Part shown: positions 26,501-38,545 of the stretch, one piece after another
Numbering within the stretch: position 1 is the stretch's first letter
Layout of the letters: every line of letters begins with the position of its first letter
NCBI GenBank assembly: GCA_914767715.1
Contig: OU612067.1
Location: 28,246,162 to 28,310,161 of the forward strand
Direction: 5' to 3'
Length of the DNA stretch: 64,000 bases
From: Membranipora membranacea
Taxonomy: Eukaryota; Bryozoa; Gymnolaemata; Cheilostomatida; Membraniporidae
Notes under the pieces: model-generated
What the model was told of the DNA's origin: nothing
Database searches by the model: none
What the model saw: the letters and a program-made list of their open reading frames with translations, nothing else
Translations under genes and position numbers: made by a program

Positions 26501-29500
26501 TGGCGTTTTACGTTATGGGAAGGACCCAATCAAATGAAAAGAATCTAGTTCTTTCCAAGTGGAGGTTATTGGGACAACGAGTTATAGGGAAGGAAAAGGA
26601 AAAATAACTGTTCACACATCCATTTGCTTGATGTCGTGATTTAGTGCAGCATCATTTATGAATCCTCATGTAGATCTACATCACGCTGATCATATGATTA
26701 CTATTGCATATATATTTATAAGTGATAGAGTATGAATTAGTTCGTGTAGCTCGAGTACCATCAGGTGGAGTAAGGAGTGAGGACCAGAGGTAATTATCTA
26801 GAATTAGGGGTGGGTGCACATGACGTGGTACTCAGACTAAATTGGCACGAACGATCACAGATACACATCCTAACAGTGAAATCTCGATGTCAGTGTGAAT
26901 GTACGTACGATTTTCTAAGCACAAGGCGATGTACTCCATTTTTGTTAGCTGCCTTTAATGATAAATATGGTGACTCAAAGTCTTGTAGCTTCCGCACAAC
27001 TACAAAAAAATAGAATTAACACATTCACACAACATCAAGTTTTTGTTCCTATTTCATTGGCTCAACAATCAACTGGCTATATATATACTCTATGCATTTC
27101 TTTATTTATGGTATTTAACAGGATGTTGACAGGGACGTCGACTCCCATCCACTAATAGGCCTAGTATATACTGTAATCAGGAAGTTTGAGACAGACTCTC
27201 TGCTGTAATGATTTACTGAATGATATCGCACTTACTAGAGTTGTCTCCTGTTGATTCTTTTTTAACAAGGAAGAGACCAAAGTAATATACATAGTCATCA
27301 CCGAGAGTTATACTGGAACAAACAGCTTCGTGTACAACATCAGTCTGATCTGTAACAAAGTAAACAAGTATATGTTGAAAAGCGGAATTGCAATTGCGCA
27401 GAATCTAGCTTGAGAACCCTAAACTGGCTGAAATGGGTGCAATAATTGCCTCCTACCATCAATTACTGCGTTTGATAGCTGATACAGCTCATAAGCCAAT
27501 AGTCTACGGATTGAGGAGATAATAACCCTGGATATAACATACTAAAAATATCAGATGAGGATCAGCTGGGTCTCTATTTCACCAATCAGTATCACGTTAA
27601 TGGCTCTGTACCTGAGGGAACAACTATATAAGAACAGATATTGTTGTTGAGGGTTCACTTGTTTAAAAGCTGTTTTGCAACATTTATCTAAATTTTTTGC
27701 TACAAAAAATATGAGTGTTGCTTAAAATAACCTTTAATTTGTTTCAATATAAAAAAATGTTGTACTATTGATGATCATAATGCAATTGCCCTAACATTAA
27801 TCATCACCAGTTAACCATTGTATGATTAAAAATTGGCAGGCATGGCTACATTGAAGTACAATTTTCTTCTTGTTCAGCACCATTGCCAAGTGGTGAGAAA
27901 ATTGGGTTTAGTGGATTCACAAATTACACAGCACAGACTAAATTTTTAAAACAGCTTGCAGGTGCAGGACAAAAGCAGCAATGATCCTCACCTATGAAGT
28001 CAGATGATTGTAATATAGGATAAGGTGTAACAATGCTCATCAAGCAACAAGTCTTACCCGCAAGACTGTCTGAGCACCACCGCTACCATAAAACACGGAC
28101 AAAGAAGGCCGGTAAACCAAAAATATACACAAAACTACCTGTAGAGGTGATATCCACAGTGATCTTATGCCCGTTCATGAGGAACACATCAATACTCGCC
28201 GGCTCTCCGGGAGCTGATTGTGTTTCTAACTGGGCATTGAGGAAAAATCCAGTGAATATCGGACTGTTCTGTACCATATAATCCTGACTGACTGTAACAA
28301 ATTAATCAAACAAATCAGTAGACACATGGCAAGTTATTTCAATGGTATGGGGACAGTATTTCAGCAGTTTAAGCAGCAGTAGGGACTTATGAGTTGTTAT
28401 TACTTCATCACCATTGATGACTGTGAAACATTAGTAGCCACAATGTAACTAAAGTTACAAGTTTCCTTCTCCGATAGGACAATACATGATTGATAGATAT
28501 AGAAATAAACTAATGCCGCCATGTACTGCACATATCACAGATAACAATACATAAGCTCCTGAGGCAACAGGGGGAAGTTGCCATATGATTTGCAGCAAAT
28601 TTAATAACAGGCCTTCAACATCATAACTCAGATCACACCAAAACAGAGGTGGTTGAACGAGTATGATAATATGCTTGATAGTAATTATACCATTGGAAGT
28701 GAGAAATACTAAGTAAATAAAATCAGTAAGATTGGCAGCTGAGAGAGTTGATATGCACAGACATATGGTTGTGATTTCTCAGTCACTTGTACTCGGGAGA
28801 TGTTAGGATATCCCATTGTAGGATGAAGTGGCACATAACATACTTATCACTTACTGGCTTGGATGTATTTTTCTAGGTGCAATCTTCTCTCATCTAGCTC
28901 GTTAGCATTCAGAGAAAATATCTTTTTTGGTGGAAATGGAGGTATTTTATCCACTCCAAATTCTCTTGCGAGCTGAAAATAGTTTAAAAGAAGTTTGTGT
29001 GGTGGCTAGGCTTGGCATGACCAATGGCTCTAGGATTCAACTATACTCGAGCTACCAGAGAATGTAGCAATTACGTTACTCAAATAAGCATCCAGGCAGA
29101 CCAATGTAATCGAAAAATCTATGAGCTTGGTTACTCTATCAAGACGTCAGCTTTGTCCCATAATTTCTAAACTTCTTCACATTGAGTGTCAGTCACCACT
29201 TAACATTTAGATACCTAGGAAAGACTTGCCTTTACTTCAATAGCTGACAGGCAGTACTCACCTGTTCATGAAAGTTGTGAAGCTGCTTGAATCTGACAGA
29301 GCAATGAGCTACTCCATTAACATGAATGTTGAAAGCCTAAAGAGCAGAAAACAGAACACGGTATCACCACGCGAAACCAAAGGAGTAGTCTTCGGCTACC
29401 AAACAGTCGCTGTTTGCTTGCTTCAAACTTGAAAGAGAGGATTTGTTATGCAATCACAATAACGCTAAGAAATTTTTAGTCAGTCACAACTCCTTCAACT

Positions 29501-30468
29501 GTGTTGCGATAATTGTGTATTATGATTGCCGGTATTGCCAATGTATTCGCTATGAATTATTTTTAGAAAATAAAATGTTGGTTATTTCAAAACTTGGCAT
29601 ATCCGCATATCTGTGGCACAAGTAGCAAGGTAAACTATGAGACATTCCTCATGTTCCAAACATGCACAATATCAAACAATGTCAGTCTTCATTACCATCT
29701 ACCAAATCCAACCACAGACAGCAGGTCACTGACAGTTGATTTGATGAGTTACAGCCTTGTGTGTGTGTGTGGTTTGTGTTTGTTTCGGTGAAGATGGGAA
29801 GCTTGCATGAACCAAATTATCGCGGCATCTGAGCAACGTAATTGGCGGGTACAGAAGCTCCACAGCCGCGATAATTTGGTTCATGCAAGCTTCCCATCTT
29901 CACCACAACAAACACAAACCACACACACACACAAGGCTGCAACTCATCAAATCAACTGTCAGTGATCTGCTGTCTGTGATCCAACAATGCACAGCAGCCA
30001 CGACAATCTTATGATACAGGTGTTGGATTAAGAGTTTGTGAACAACTTCAGTGTTGCAATCATTTCTATCTCCTTGTAGGTGGGTTGGCGATCAGGTCTT
30101 GAAGGATAACAGATCGTAAGGATGTTTATTTCTAGTGTACAAACACTACCTACAGTATATGCAATTTTTAAGCTATTACTATAACTCTACATCCAATTTA
30201 TCTATCATTTTCTGCATAATTGTTGTAACTTAGACAGTATATTATGACTAAAGACCATAGACTAGGCCTAGGGAAGACAGTCACAGTGACCTAACAACAA
30301 AGTAGTCTAAACAAAAGTAAGTAAATGACAAGTAAGTAACTAGTAGTAAGTAAGTCACAATAAAATAATAATAAATAATAATTATAATCATAATACTACA
30401 CTCACAGTATACTTTGAAGTTGACCCTACTTCCTGGAACTCCTGGGTATCAGGGACAGAGAAATGCAT
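23551..30468 (-). CDS. SNX17: Sorting nexin 17
   Basis: SNX17 binds PI3P on early endosomes and recycles NPxY-bearing receptors (LRP1, integrins) through Retriever. Eleven exons close in phase, in coding order: 30406-30468, 29262-29336, 28855-28972, 28139-28291, 27236-27349, 26909-26999, 26160-26322, 25759-25899, 24902-25129, 24134-24310, 23551-23685; 485 residues against about 470 in vertebrates. The start MHFSVPDT and NIHVNGVAHCSVRF open the PX domain, followed by IPPFPPKKIFSLN. The FERM-like part shows IVRKLQDFESPYLSLK, RLVLRKSFWDP, MNLLYVQANSDIDRGW, MRCWRITAI, MELAIEYLIAKDTLKWITI and MVDELMMKKSG. The C-terminus IGDDDL matches the conserved acidic-Leu tail that vertebrate SNX17 uses to bind Retriever. 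Intron 1 carries a long hairpin. It is divergent from PSPH. Confidence 0.96.
25535..25670. other. SNX17 intron sequence without recognisable content
   Basis: SNX17 introns 24311-24901, 25130-25758 and 25900-26159 were read on both strands. Apart from AT-rich microsatellite (for example 24375-24390) I see no exon-like frame, RNA gene or repeat in them. Confidence 0.4.
29713..29978. mobile_element. Long near-perfect hairpin, 114 bp arms, 38 bp loop
   Basis: The left arm 29713-29826 and right arm 29865-29978 are reverse complements with only a few mismatches. They include a GT/AC repeat, GGTGAAGATGGGAAGCTTGC and ACCAAATTATCGCGG next to the loop. Beyond the arms similarity fades within about 15 bp. 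The low divergence implies a young MITE or recent palindromic duplication. It sits in SNX17 intron 1, so the pre-mRNA could fold into about 110 bp of double-stranded RNA. Confidence 0.85.
30316..30356 (+). repeat. GTAAGTA microsatellite
   Basis: Four to five imperfect copies of AAGTAAGTAA lie in SNX17 intron 1, followed by an ATAATAAATAATAAT run up to about 30395. On the plus strand each unit looks like a splice donor, but no plus-strand gene is present. Confidence 0.55.
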
Positions 30469-30617
30469 ATTCACTTGTATGCAGAGGTAAACCTTTTTTG
30501 GCCTCTTATTGATGGGTGATTTGCGGTAAAAGAATAAATATGAGGTTTTATGTCCAAAAAGATTTTACACACACCCACCATCAAATTTCCTTAATTTTTA
30601 TAGTTTGGGATGTTTGC

Positions 30618-30981
30618 CATACTGACTCTCGTGATCTGATTGGGCATGTAGATCACTGATAAACTAGGCTGTAGTTACCACAAAGTAGATGTCGTAAGGC
30701 TAAGTATAAATCATGCGTGACTTTAAATTGCGCATGTGCAAGAACAATGAGTTTAGTCTAGGTTCCGAGAGAAGATTTGGTCAGGGAGAATGGGATAGCC
30801 CCTGCATGAACTGCCAATCAAAATCAGCTAATATTGACAAGAGAGAATAACTATCAATATCAATTCCGCACGCATTGAAGAGCATACCACCAGAGCAGGT
30901 AGCCAATCAGATGGCTTCGGAATTCCGAGGCTCAATTTTGCAGAGATCAGCTCATGCCCAGAGCTGAGCATGCGCAGAATG
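30618..30981. mobile_element. MITE copy 1, 9 bp target duplication
   Basis: A 364 bp element beginning CATACTGACTCT and ending GCGCAGAATG, with short imperfect terminal inverted repeats (CATACTG / CATTCTG). It is flanked by the direct repeat GATGTTTGC (30609-30617 and 30982-30990). A second copy, similar throughout, is at 62389-62747, also with a 9 bp duplication. If the last G is counted inside the element, the duplication is 8 bp, as made by hAT transposases. It lies 150 bp upstream of the SNX17 start, between the divergent SNX17 and PSPH genes. Confidence 0.88.
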
Positions 30982-31477
30982 GATGTTTGCTTTATATCAA
31001 ATACACAAATGGATTGTGATATTTTTTATTTTACCTATCGCTTGCTTAGGACTAATTATCAGCTCTCATGGATAAAAGATATAAAAATACATATAGGAAA
31101 AGGTCAGGGTCAAACAGATTTAGGGAGTTGTTTGTCCTTTACAGCTAATCAGACATCCCTATCATGTGAAAAGCACATGCACAGTATTGATTTTTAATAA
31201 ACTTTGTAGGCGTGTTTAGGTGTGACCAATGACATTGTAAATTCGATTTATACAGCCAATCACAAGAAAGGTATGTGGAAATTTCCAAACCCAGCTGATC
31301 GAAAGATGAGTTGAATGGAATAAATAGTGGAATTGTACTTGATTCCAGGACATTGTCATTTGATTTGCCAGAATCACCACACCTCCAGCAGTTTGTTTGA
31401 GATCTACTTGGTCCTTCGTGAAGATTTCATTTGAGAGATTATTATCACTCTAATCTAGCTTCAAAATCCCATCCACA

Positions 31478-31706
31478 GTAAGTAGCTGAATTGTTGTGCA
31501 TAGTAAGTATGTGTTTCCAAGCAGATTTTCCTATTAATTGATAACTACGTACATGATAATCATATTTATTATAGATAATGATATCAACTCAAATCATCTC
31601 CCAAAGGACTTTCTTCATGTATTCAATCAAGACTTCATGATGGAGTTAAATGAGACATTGTTCTTTATTTTTCAACTTTTTAATTGTTAATCGTTTTCTT
31701 TCTTAG
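31478..31706 (+). other. Candidate 5' UTR intron of phosphoserine phosphatase
   Basis: A strong donor (CCACA|GTAAGTAG) at 31478 and an acceptor (TTTCTTTCTTAG) ending at 31706 would join a non-coding exon to the 5' leader just before the PSPH start at 31763. No frame crosses it, so this rests on splice signals only. Confidence 0.4.
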
Positions 31707-31762
31707 TTACAGAGCGATCCACATTACTGACACAAGTCCAGTTCCCAATCAGTCGTATAAAA

Positions 31763-34711
31763 ATGGCACACAATAACAATATCGGTGAGTACGCTAAGGG
31801 GATTGTGAGGTGCTTTTTATCAGATAATTGAACAATTTTAACTTGTGTCTCTTTCGCTTGAGAACTGAAGCGGTTGGAAACTCCTTGTTGAGATTGAGTA
31901 GTCATCAACAATCATAATTATATTGCTCGATCACATCAGTATCATAAAATAATCAGCTGTGATTTTTTTCCCACATTGTAGAGAGTTATGCTGTTAAGCG
32001 CGTATGGCAGAGTTGTGATGCTGTGTGTTTCGATGTCGACTCCACAGTTGTCATGGAAGAGGGTCTGGATGAGTTGGCGGCATTCCTTGGCAAAGGAGAA
32101 GAAATAAAAGCACTGTAAGTCCTACTTTTTTGGTGATACGCAAAAATAACTATTGAGCGTATCTGAGTAATATCATATTATTTTCTTACCAGGAGTAGCT
32201 CCTTTGTTCTTAGCTTGTCAATTCGCTTCAATTCGTCTATCATTGTCTTTTTTATTGCTCATTTTTCTCATGAGTCAAGATACATGTGTACACGATATTG
32301 AAGCTCTTCCTTGAGTTTCCTGTGACCTATTTTCATGAACATAAAAAAATATTATTTTATATGTTGATATACAGTTCATATGTAACTGATACTGTTTCCA
32401 TTTGTAGAACAAACAAAGCTATGGGTGGTAAGATGACATTCAGGGAAGCTCTGGAGACCAGGCTCGACATTCTCAAGCCTCACAAATATGAAGTACAAAA
32501 CTTCGTCAATCAAGGAAACCTCAAGTTCACAAAAGGATTAGAGTAAGTTACAAACTCATTTTTTCATGCACACTCCTTAATATTACTTTCCTACGTATCT
32601 GAATTTACTTACATTACTTGCCTGTATGTAATTAACTATTATGGTGAAAAGTAATGAAGAATAAATCAACTCAGTGAAACATGTGTTAATCCTATCCAAT
32701 CCAATGCCTATTACCGGTATGTGAAACAATCTACAGCTATTCACAAGCTTGTCTATCAGGGGCTAGTTTAAGTGCTCACAACTCTGCCTGGTTGATGGCA
32801 ATTGTATTTCATAAACAACCACCGATGTGGTAGCTTGCATAACCCTTCTTACCTAATACCCGTTGCTAGCACCCATCAAACCAAACCTCATAGTGTACCA
32901 CTTACTTCTTCACAGAGATTTAGTTGAGTTATTACAATCTCGAGGTGTGGATATCTATCTTGTATCTGGAGGATTCCATGCTCTTATTAGACCCCTGGCT
33001 CTGAAGCTCAATATCCCAGCTGATCGTATATACGCAAACAAACTCAAATACAACCGAGACGGTAAGGGCTTAACGGCCAAGTGACATGCCGGTATTATTA
33101 CCATAGAGCTGTAAATATTAGAACATTTACTCCTGTGAATACTTCACTTCTCTAGGCTATTTATAATTATTAACGAGAGCCATCTTTAATGCAGGTAAGG
33201 CTGCAGCCCAACTAGTCCTGTAACTTGCTATCGACCTGCAATGAGATAACCGTAGACCTTATAATTGTGCAGTCAGCACTATAAGAATACTGAGTTAATT
33301 GAGCTGTTTTAACATTATTCCTAATATGGCTACTGATTTCTATACACACATAGCTAACTAAATATTGATTTTTCCTGTGAATAGCACTAACACAAATTAA
33401 ACCATATTAGGAATAATTCAGCGATTGATTTAGCAAACTATCCTTTAAAAGAAGTCCTGGTTGAGAACAATGCTTGTGAATTTGTTGTTGCTATGCTCCA
33501 AGCAGACAAGAGAAAGACTGTACCTTGCACATGTATGCAAAATCTGCTCTGAGACTGTTTATTGAACCCACTGAGCATTTACTTGTTGTACAGTCGAAAT
33601 GTTGCAATTGTATTCTGCGGTGCATTTTTTTGTGTTTTGCACCATTGTTAGCTTTTTCGTTTCTTGATTTGATAATATGTATATTTTAGGATCTTATGCG
33701 GGTTTTGACACTGAGCAGCCCACATCTGCTGCTGGCGGCAAACCAAAAGTAGCTCAACTTCTCAAAGATACATATGGCTACAGTAATCTAGTATTTATTG
33801 GTGATGGTGCTACAGATGCTGAGGCGTCCCCTCCAGCTGTAAGTACAATTAAGTGTAGAACTCATGCTAAACTCATAAAAATGAATTGTTGTGTTTTCTA
33901 AATGTATAGAATAACTATAATGGATCTAGCCCTAGATTTCATGCAGAACAAAAAAAGTTTATTTATGTTATAAAACCCTGTACAGTGATTATATATTGTC
34001 CCGTCGGTGCATGACAATGCTTAGCCAATTTGGAAATTTCCATCACTCCTTGTATATGTAAAAGTTTTCCTCTATCATTATAATCTCGGTGTGTTTGCAT
34101 TAATTATCCACCTTCTATTGCTTGAGTTCTTAGTACCAAAATAGCTAGTACTTCAGGGCCTGAATAGCTCTCTATTCAAAATTTCAATCTTGCAATGTAT
34201 TTTGCATACACAGGCTATAATAATAGTGATTGTGGCCAGAATAAGCGACAGCTAACGTCTTATAAAAGAAATTTATGATACCAAATTTGGAAATTTTCCA
34301 TCAACCTTTTGCCATTATCCCGCCCTTTTGTGAACTTTTAATGACACGGCTACATCAGGATTAAATCTGCCAAGTGGATATAAAGTAACGGTGTACTCCT
34401 CCATAGTGCATCTATAACTGGGTATATATTTAATGTAATTTCAACTTCTGGTCATTTCAGGGTTGATTACATTGTACTATGAACCCCATGACACAAATCA
34501 GTGATATTTTATAAATTAAGTCTGTCTCTTGGCGCTTAAATATTTGGCATCAATTACATACCTTTTGCTATTCCATTTTTTATTTTTGCAGGATGCCTTT
34601 ATTGGTTTCGGCGGTAATGTAGTGAGGGAATCGGTGAAGGCTATCTCCAAGTGGTATGTGTACAACTTTCAAGAGATGATCCAAGAACTTACGGGCGCTC
34701 ATGAGTCATGA
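31763..34711 (+). CDS. PSPH: Phosphoserine phosphatase
   Basis: Catalyses the last step of serine synthesis, O-phosphoserine to serine plus phosphate, in the cytosol with Mg2+. Six exons close in phase: 31763-31784, 31982-32114, 32408-32542, 32916-33061, 33690-33838, 34592-34711; 234 residues (human 225). HAD-family motifs are all present: FDVDST with nucleophile D25 and acid/base D27, MGGKMTFREAL cap start, SGGF (S114), Lys K163 in AAGGKPKV, and GDGATD (D184, D188) for Mg2+. The ending DAFIGFGGNVVRESVK also matches the family. No catalytic residue is missing. It diverges from SNX17 with about 1.3 kb between start codons, shared with a MITE. Intron 4 holds an inverted pair of CArG-like boxes. 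Confidence 0.97.
33304..33420. repeat. Inverted pair of CCATATTAGGAATAAT blocks in PSPH intron 4
   Basis: ATTATTCCTAATATGG (33314-33329) and CCATATTAGGAATAAT (33402-33417) are a perfect 16 bp inverted repeat about 72 bp apart. The same CCATATTAGGAATAA block is at 36335, inside the CArG-rich repeat region, so these are probably dispersed copies of one element end. Confidence 0.65.
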
Positions 34712-36240
34712 TCAGCATTCAACACCCGGTAATGAAACTTCGTGGCGTTAACAGCAATAAGCAATGCTGACTTACATACTTAGTATGACCATTGTGTGCC
34801 TTCAGGCACCAAGTGGAAGACAAACTTTGGTCTTGAATCTTTACACCAAATTCGCATGGCAAAAGTATATTAGTGACTGATATGTTTTCCGAACATATTT
34901 TTTTAGTTGATGGATTTCTGCTAGTCGAGCTATTTTTCACAACTTCCCATTCAAACTTTTCTACCATATTTTGTGATATTCATAATACGGGTAGACTGTT
35001 TTTATATTTGGTTGTTGACCAACCATATAAATAGAGCTCTACAGATAATAATATTATATAGTCTCTGCTGGCCCTCCGTTTTAGGAGCGCCTGATTTACA
35101 GACTTAACGCCTGGTGCCCTGTTTAGTTTGTATCTCTATTTTAACTGTGCCATCAATTAATTGATCTACACACAGCCTTTGTCTTTCATTCTGTATTTGG
35201 CTTCCACCCAATGATAAAAAATGCTGGTAAAACTTGATGCATTCACCTCCTACTATTTTGTAACGTCTGCATTTTACTAATAACCATAGTATATGATTAC
35301 TTGTTATGTATCACTATTATGTATGGTTACTAATTAAATGCAATGCCAAGTTTTTGTCTCATAAGTCACAAATTATGGATATATATACACTGAAGCTATA
35401 TTCAAAAGTTTGTTTATACTATTCATATGTTATACTTATTATTACTATAACTCTATGCTGTTGTGGCCTTTCCTGCAACCTTCGTCCGCTGCATTCTTGG
35501 AGTGCACAATTTTTACCAATCGTTCAAGATCACGTCACTACTCCTAGCCAGGAGTGTGCTCATTCAATAAATAGATAGTTAACTTTGGATTAGATCATAA
35601 ATCCACAAAAATGACCCATTAAAAAAGACCGATAAATCCCCCCCCCCCCCCCCCGCCAAATTTATATGCCAGGCCATATCAAAAGAATTTTGTACTTCCC
35701 ACCAATCTCTGGTGCAGGTTTGTGATAAATTTGCAAACGCTTAGGTCATGATATAAGTCTACCACAAGATGAGCCAAGTGCTTTGTAAAACCCAGTCCTA
35801 ACCTCAACAATGGATGTCTTTTATGTATGTATGTATACCGCACAGCATGTTAATCAATATAAGGTTCAGACCATCCTTTACCTGGTTGTTCGTGTACAAG
35901 TTTTTTGATGAATTTGTTTTTAGACAAACCAGAGTCCCATCCCAAAGTTGCCAGTACTAGAACTTTGCCTACTCCATGCTGCTCAAATTTTGCATCACCT
36001 GTTATTGAAAACTGCTCATCGGCCGATTAATTTTTGAGATAAGATTCATAATCATATTATCCAGTCTTTAGGGATATGCTGCCACTTTAGGGATATGGTC
36101 CCATTCAATATACCCACCACAATTCATCAACCTTCACCTGCACCAGCTTCAGGGCTCACGTGCAAAAAACGTAATGGTTTCAATCCTGGGCGTGAAACAT
36201 TTTTATATCATTGAGCAAAACCCCATTTCCACATTCACTG
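34712..36240. other. 3' UTR and intergenic sequence downstream of PSPH
   Basis: AATAAA at 35566-35571, about 850 nt after the PSPH stop, is a candidate poly-A signal. A poly-C run lies at about 35638-35655. No coding frame with family character is seen. Confidence 0.5.
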
Positions 36241-37955
36241 CCATATTAGGTTAAAGTAGGTTAGCCACTAGAACCATCATTGTCTTTCATAAGAAGCTTG
36301 AAAATTTTCCACACATTGTTACCCAGGTTACTCACCATATTAGGAATAAAATCATAATAAATCACAAAGTTATAAATTTGAGGACGTGACAGTGACATGT
36401 GAGATGTCTATAAAAAAAGGTCAGGCAGTCATGCCAATAAATCCTGTATTTACACCATATTAGGAAAATAACATCATGCAGGCAGTGTGTGATCAACAGA
36501 GAGCTTATCATGCATGGATGTCATGGCAATAAATTGGGTCTGTTTGCATTTTAGAAGGCTGCACTTCATGAAGAATGTAAGGTGGCCGATGCAATAGTTT
36601 AACTTTCCCAAAATATGTAGATAGATAGGAACTACTGTGTTATTATATCTTTCTTAGAAACAATCGCTATAAAATACGGTCACAAGTTTATATGGTCTGT
36701 GATGTCAGTGTCAAATGTCTAGTCCCTGCAGAACAAATAAAACAAGCCATCATCTGTTTGAATGTGGATATAAAAATTGTGCCTGTGTTCTTTCATGTTT
36801 TGAGGACGCAATTGTTTATGGTACCAACAACATTGGCTGTTGCGCCTGCTATACAACCAAGGAATTAACAAATTGATATGGCCATGCCTTCCACATATGA
36901 TAATTTGTCCATGAGATGTTGATAATGTTGAACATTCATTGGTCAATGCCAGCCTAATCGTAGTTAGACATGAGCCAAGGTGGTGCTGACAGAAGCTCTC
37001 TTTCTCTCCCCTATTAGGATAGAATTAATCTAGAATAACTAGAAGACATATCTGTGAGAATCTCTGTCCCATATTAGTCAGTTATATATGATCTGAATAT
37101 TCTCAGTGACCATATTAGGTGTGTCATAATAACGGTCTCCATGGCTACAAATAACATATTAGGAAATACTAGGTTATTAATTCAGTTATTTTCATTTTAT
37201 TACCACGGAAACACCTCTCACACTACCACGAGCCGCCACACCACCTCTCACACTACCACGAGGCGCCACACCACCTGACTTCAACTCCCACGTTGGTCAT
37301 TATGGGAGTGCCATCTTGTGTAAGGTGTTTCTGTGGTATTAAAATAAAAAACGGATGTACCAGCCTAATACTTGACAGATGGCTGTGCCATTTTTGGAAA
37401 AGTGTCAGATAAGCTGGTGAATAAACAAAAATAAAACATCTCTAGCTCTCTCAAAGGATGTATTGTCATCAGTACTATACCCTACCCAGTGTGGTACAAA
37501 CTTAAGATTTGTAATGTTTCCTCAATGTTAAGCTTTGTAAGATATCTTTTTTATCGATTGACATTTCCTTTTATATAGTTTTATTCTGGTGCCGCTAAGG
37601 CCATATTGGGGAAAAATGAGGCATGAAGGCACGGACCCAAGTCTTCTTTCTATCCCATATTTGGAAAATGTTATCTAGTTCTCCGTCCCTTATTAGGTAA
37701 AGAGAGAGGCTGAATGTTCTCAGTTCCCATATTAGGTGTGTCATATTAACAGTCGCTATGGTTACCAACGATAAATAGGGTATTAATTCAGTTCTTATGT
37801 GTTATTTAGATTTTAGTACCACCTAATTGCCTTCCATAGGACCACAAGGCGCCATGACCATAAAACGTGATCTAAATTACAAAAGTTATTTTTCTTCTTT
37901 GTCCCATATTAGGGAATTATACGGATATCTCAACCTTCTCAGATACCATATTAGG
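36241..37955 (+). repeat. Degenerate repeat region with a cluster of CArG boxes
   Basis: CCATATTAGG, the CC(A/T)6GG sequence bound by serum response factor, occurs exactly at 36241, 36335, 36455, 37110, 37727, 37904 and 37946, all in the same orientation. The variants CCATATTTGG (37655) and CCTTATTAGG (37688) also fit the CArG rule; near-misses lie at 37069 and 37159. At about 37050-37190, 37640-37800 and 37890-38020 the boxes lie in diverged copies of one longer unit: TCTTCTTT..CCCATATTAGG, then TTCTCAG..CCATATTAGG, GTGTCATA, GTCTCC.TGG.TAC and TATTAATTCAGTT. It lies between two convergent genes, away from promoters, so mobile-repeat origin is likely. Confidence 0.8.
37194..37345. mobile_element. 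Short MITE-like element with 23 bp inverted repeats
   Basis: Left end 37194-37216 and right end 37323-37345 are inverted repeats matching at 21 of 23 positions (TACCACGGAAACACCT / AGGTGTTTCTGTGGTA). Inside are two tandem 30 bp units starting ACCTCTCACACTACCACGAG (37213, 37243). A relative of the left end occurs near 37814 (GTACCACCT..ACCACAAGGCGCCA). Confidence 0.7.
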
Positions 37956-38527
37956 CGTGTCACAAGGGAGGTCTCCTAGGTAACTAAGGATAAAATAGAT
38001 AATTATAGGGTATTATGTCCGTTTATATAAAATTATCGGCATATGCCAGGTGTCAGACACCAGGAGTCACCCAAATTCTAACTTGTTTCGGACATATTTC
38101 TGCATAATTCTAATAAAATTACTATTTTACCTTTTCATATCCAGTCTTTAGTCAGACAGTTTTCAGCCTCGAGCTTATCAGCTTTCAACATCGTGTTGTC
38201 CACCATGCTGACCTCGTTTTAAACATTATAAGCCTGGCTTGTACTGTATGCCATCTAGGCCTTAGCTTCCCACTTCTATTTGCTCCACCTGGTCCGATGG
38301 GTTTGGAAATCTTGTATCAGTACAGGCAATTGGAATAACTGTTCTACCGCGGATCCATGCAATACAGGTTTAGTCTGGAAGAACTAACACTCCCATGTCC
38401 TTTCGCAGAGTAAAGGAGGAGCTTTGCTGTGTGGCTGTGTGTGAGATCAAAGAGTTTGGTTAAACTTACCTGACAAATGACACATAGAACTCTCATTGTG
38501 AAGATTTTTGCACGGCAAAACACCATT

Positions 38528-38545
38528 GCCCCCCCCCCCCCCCCA
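38528..38545 (+). repeat. Poly-C tract
   Basis: An uninterrupted run of about 17 C. A similar run is at about 35638-35655 and a G run at about 23130-23141. Such tracts are prone to slippage and to sequencing error. Confidence 0.85.

Noticed and set aside
30970-31197. Plus-strand frame of 75 codons
   Set aside because: Begins inside the MITE end and continues into the AT-rich SNX17/PSPH spacer; no family character.
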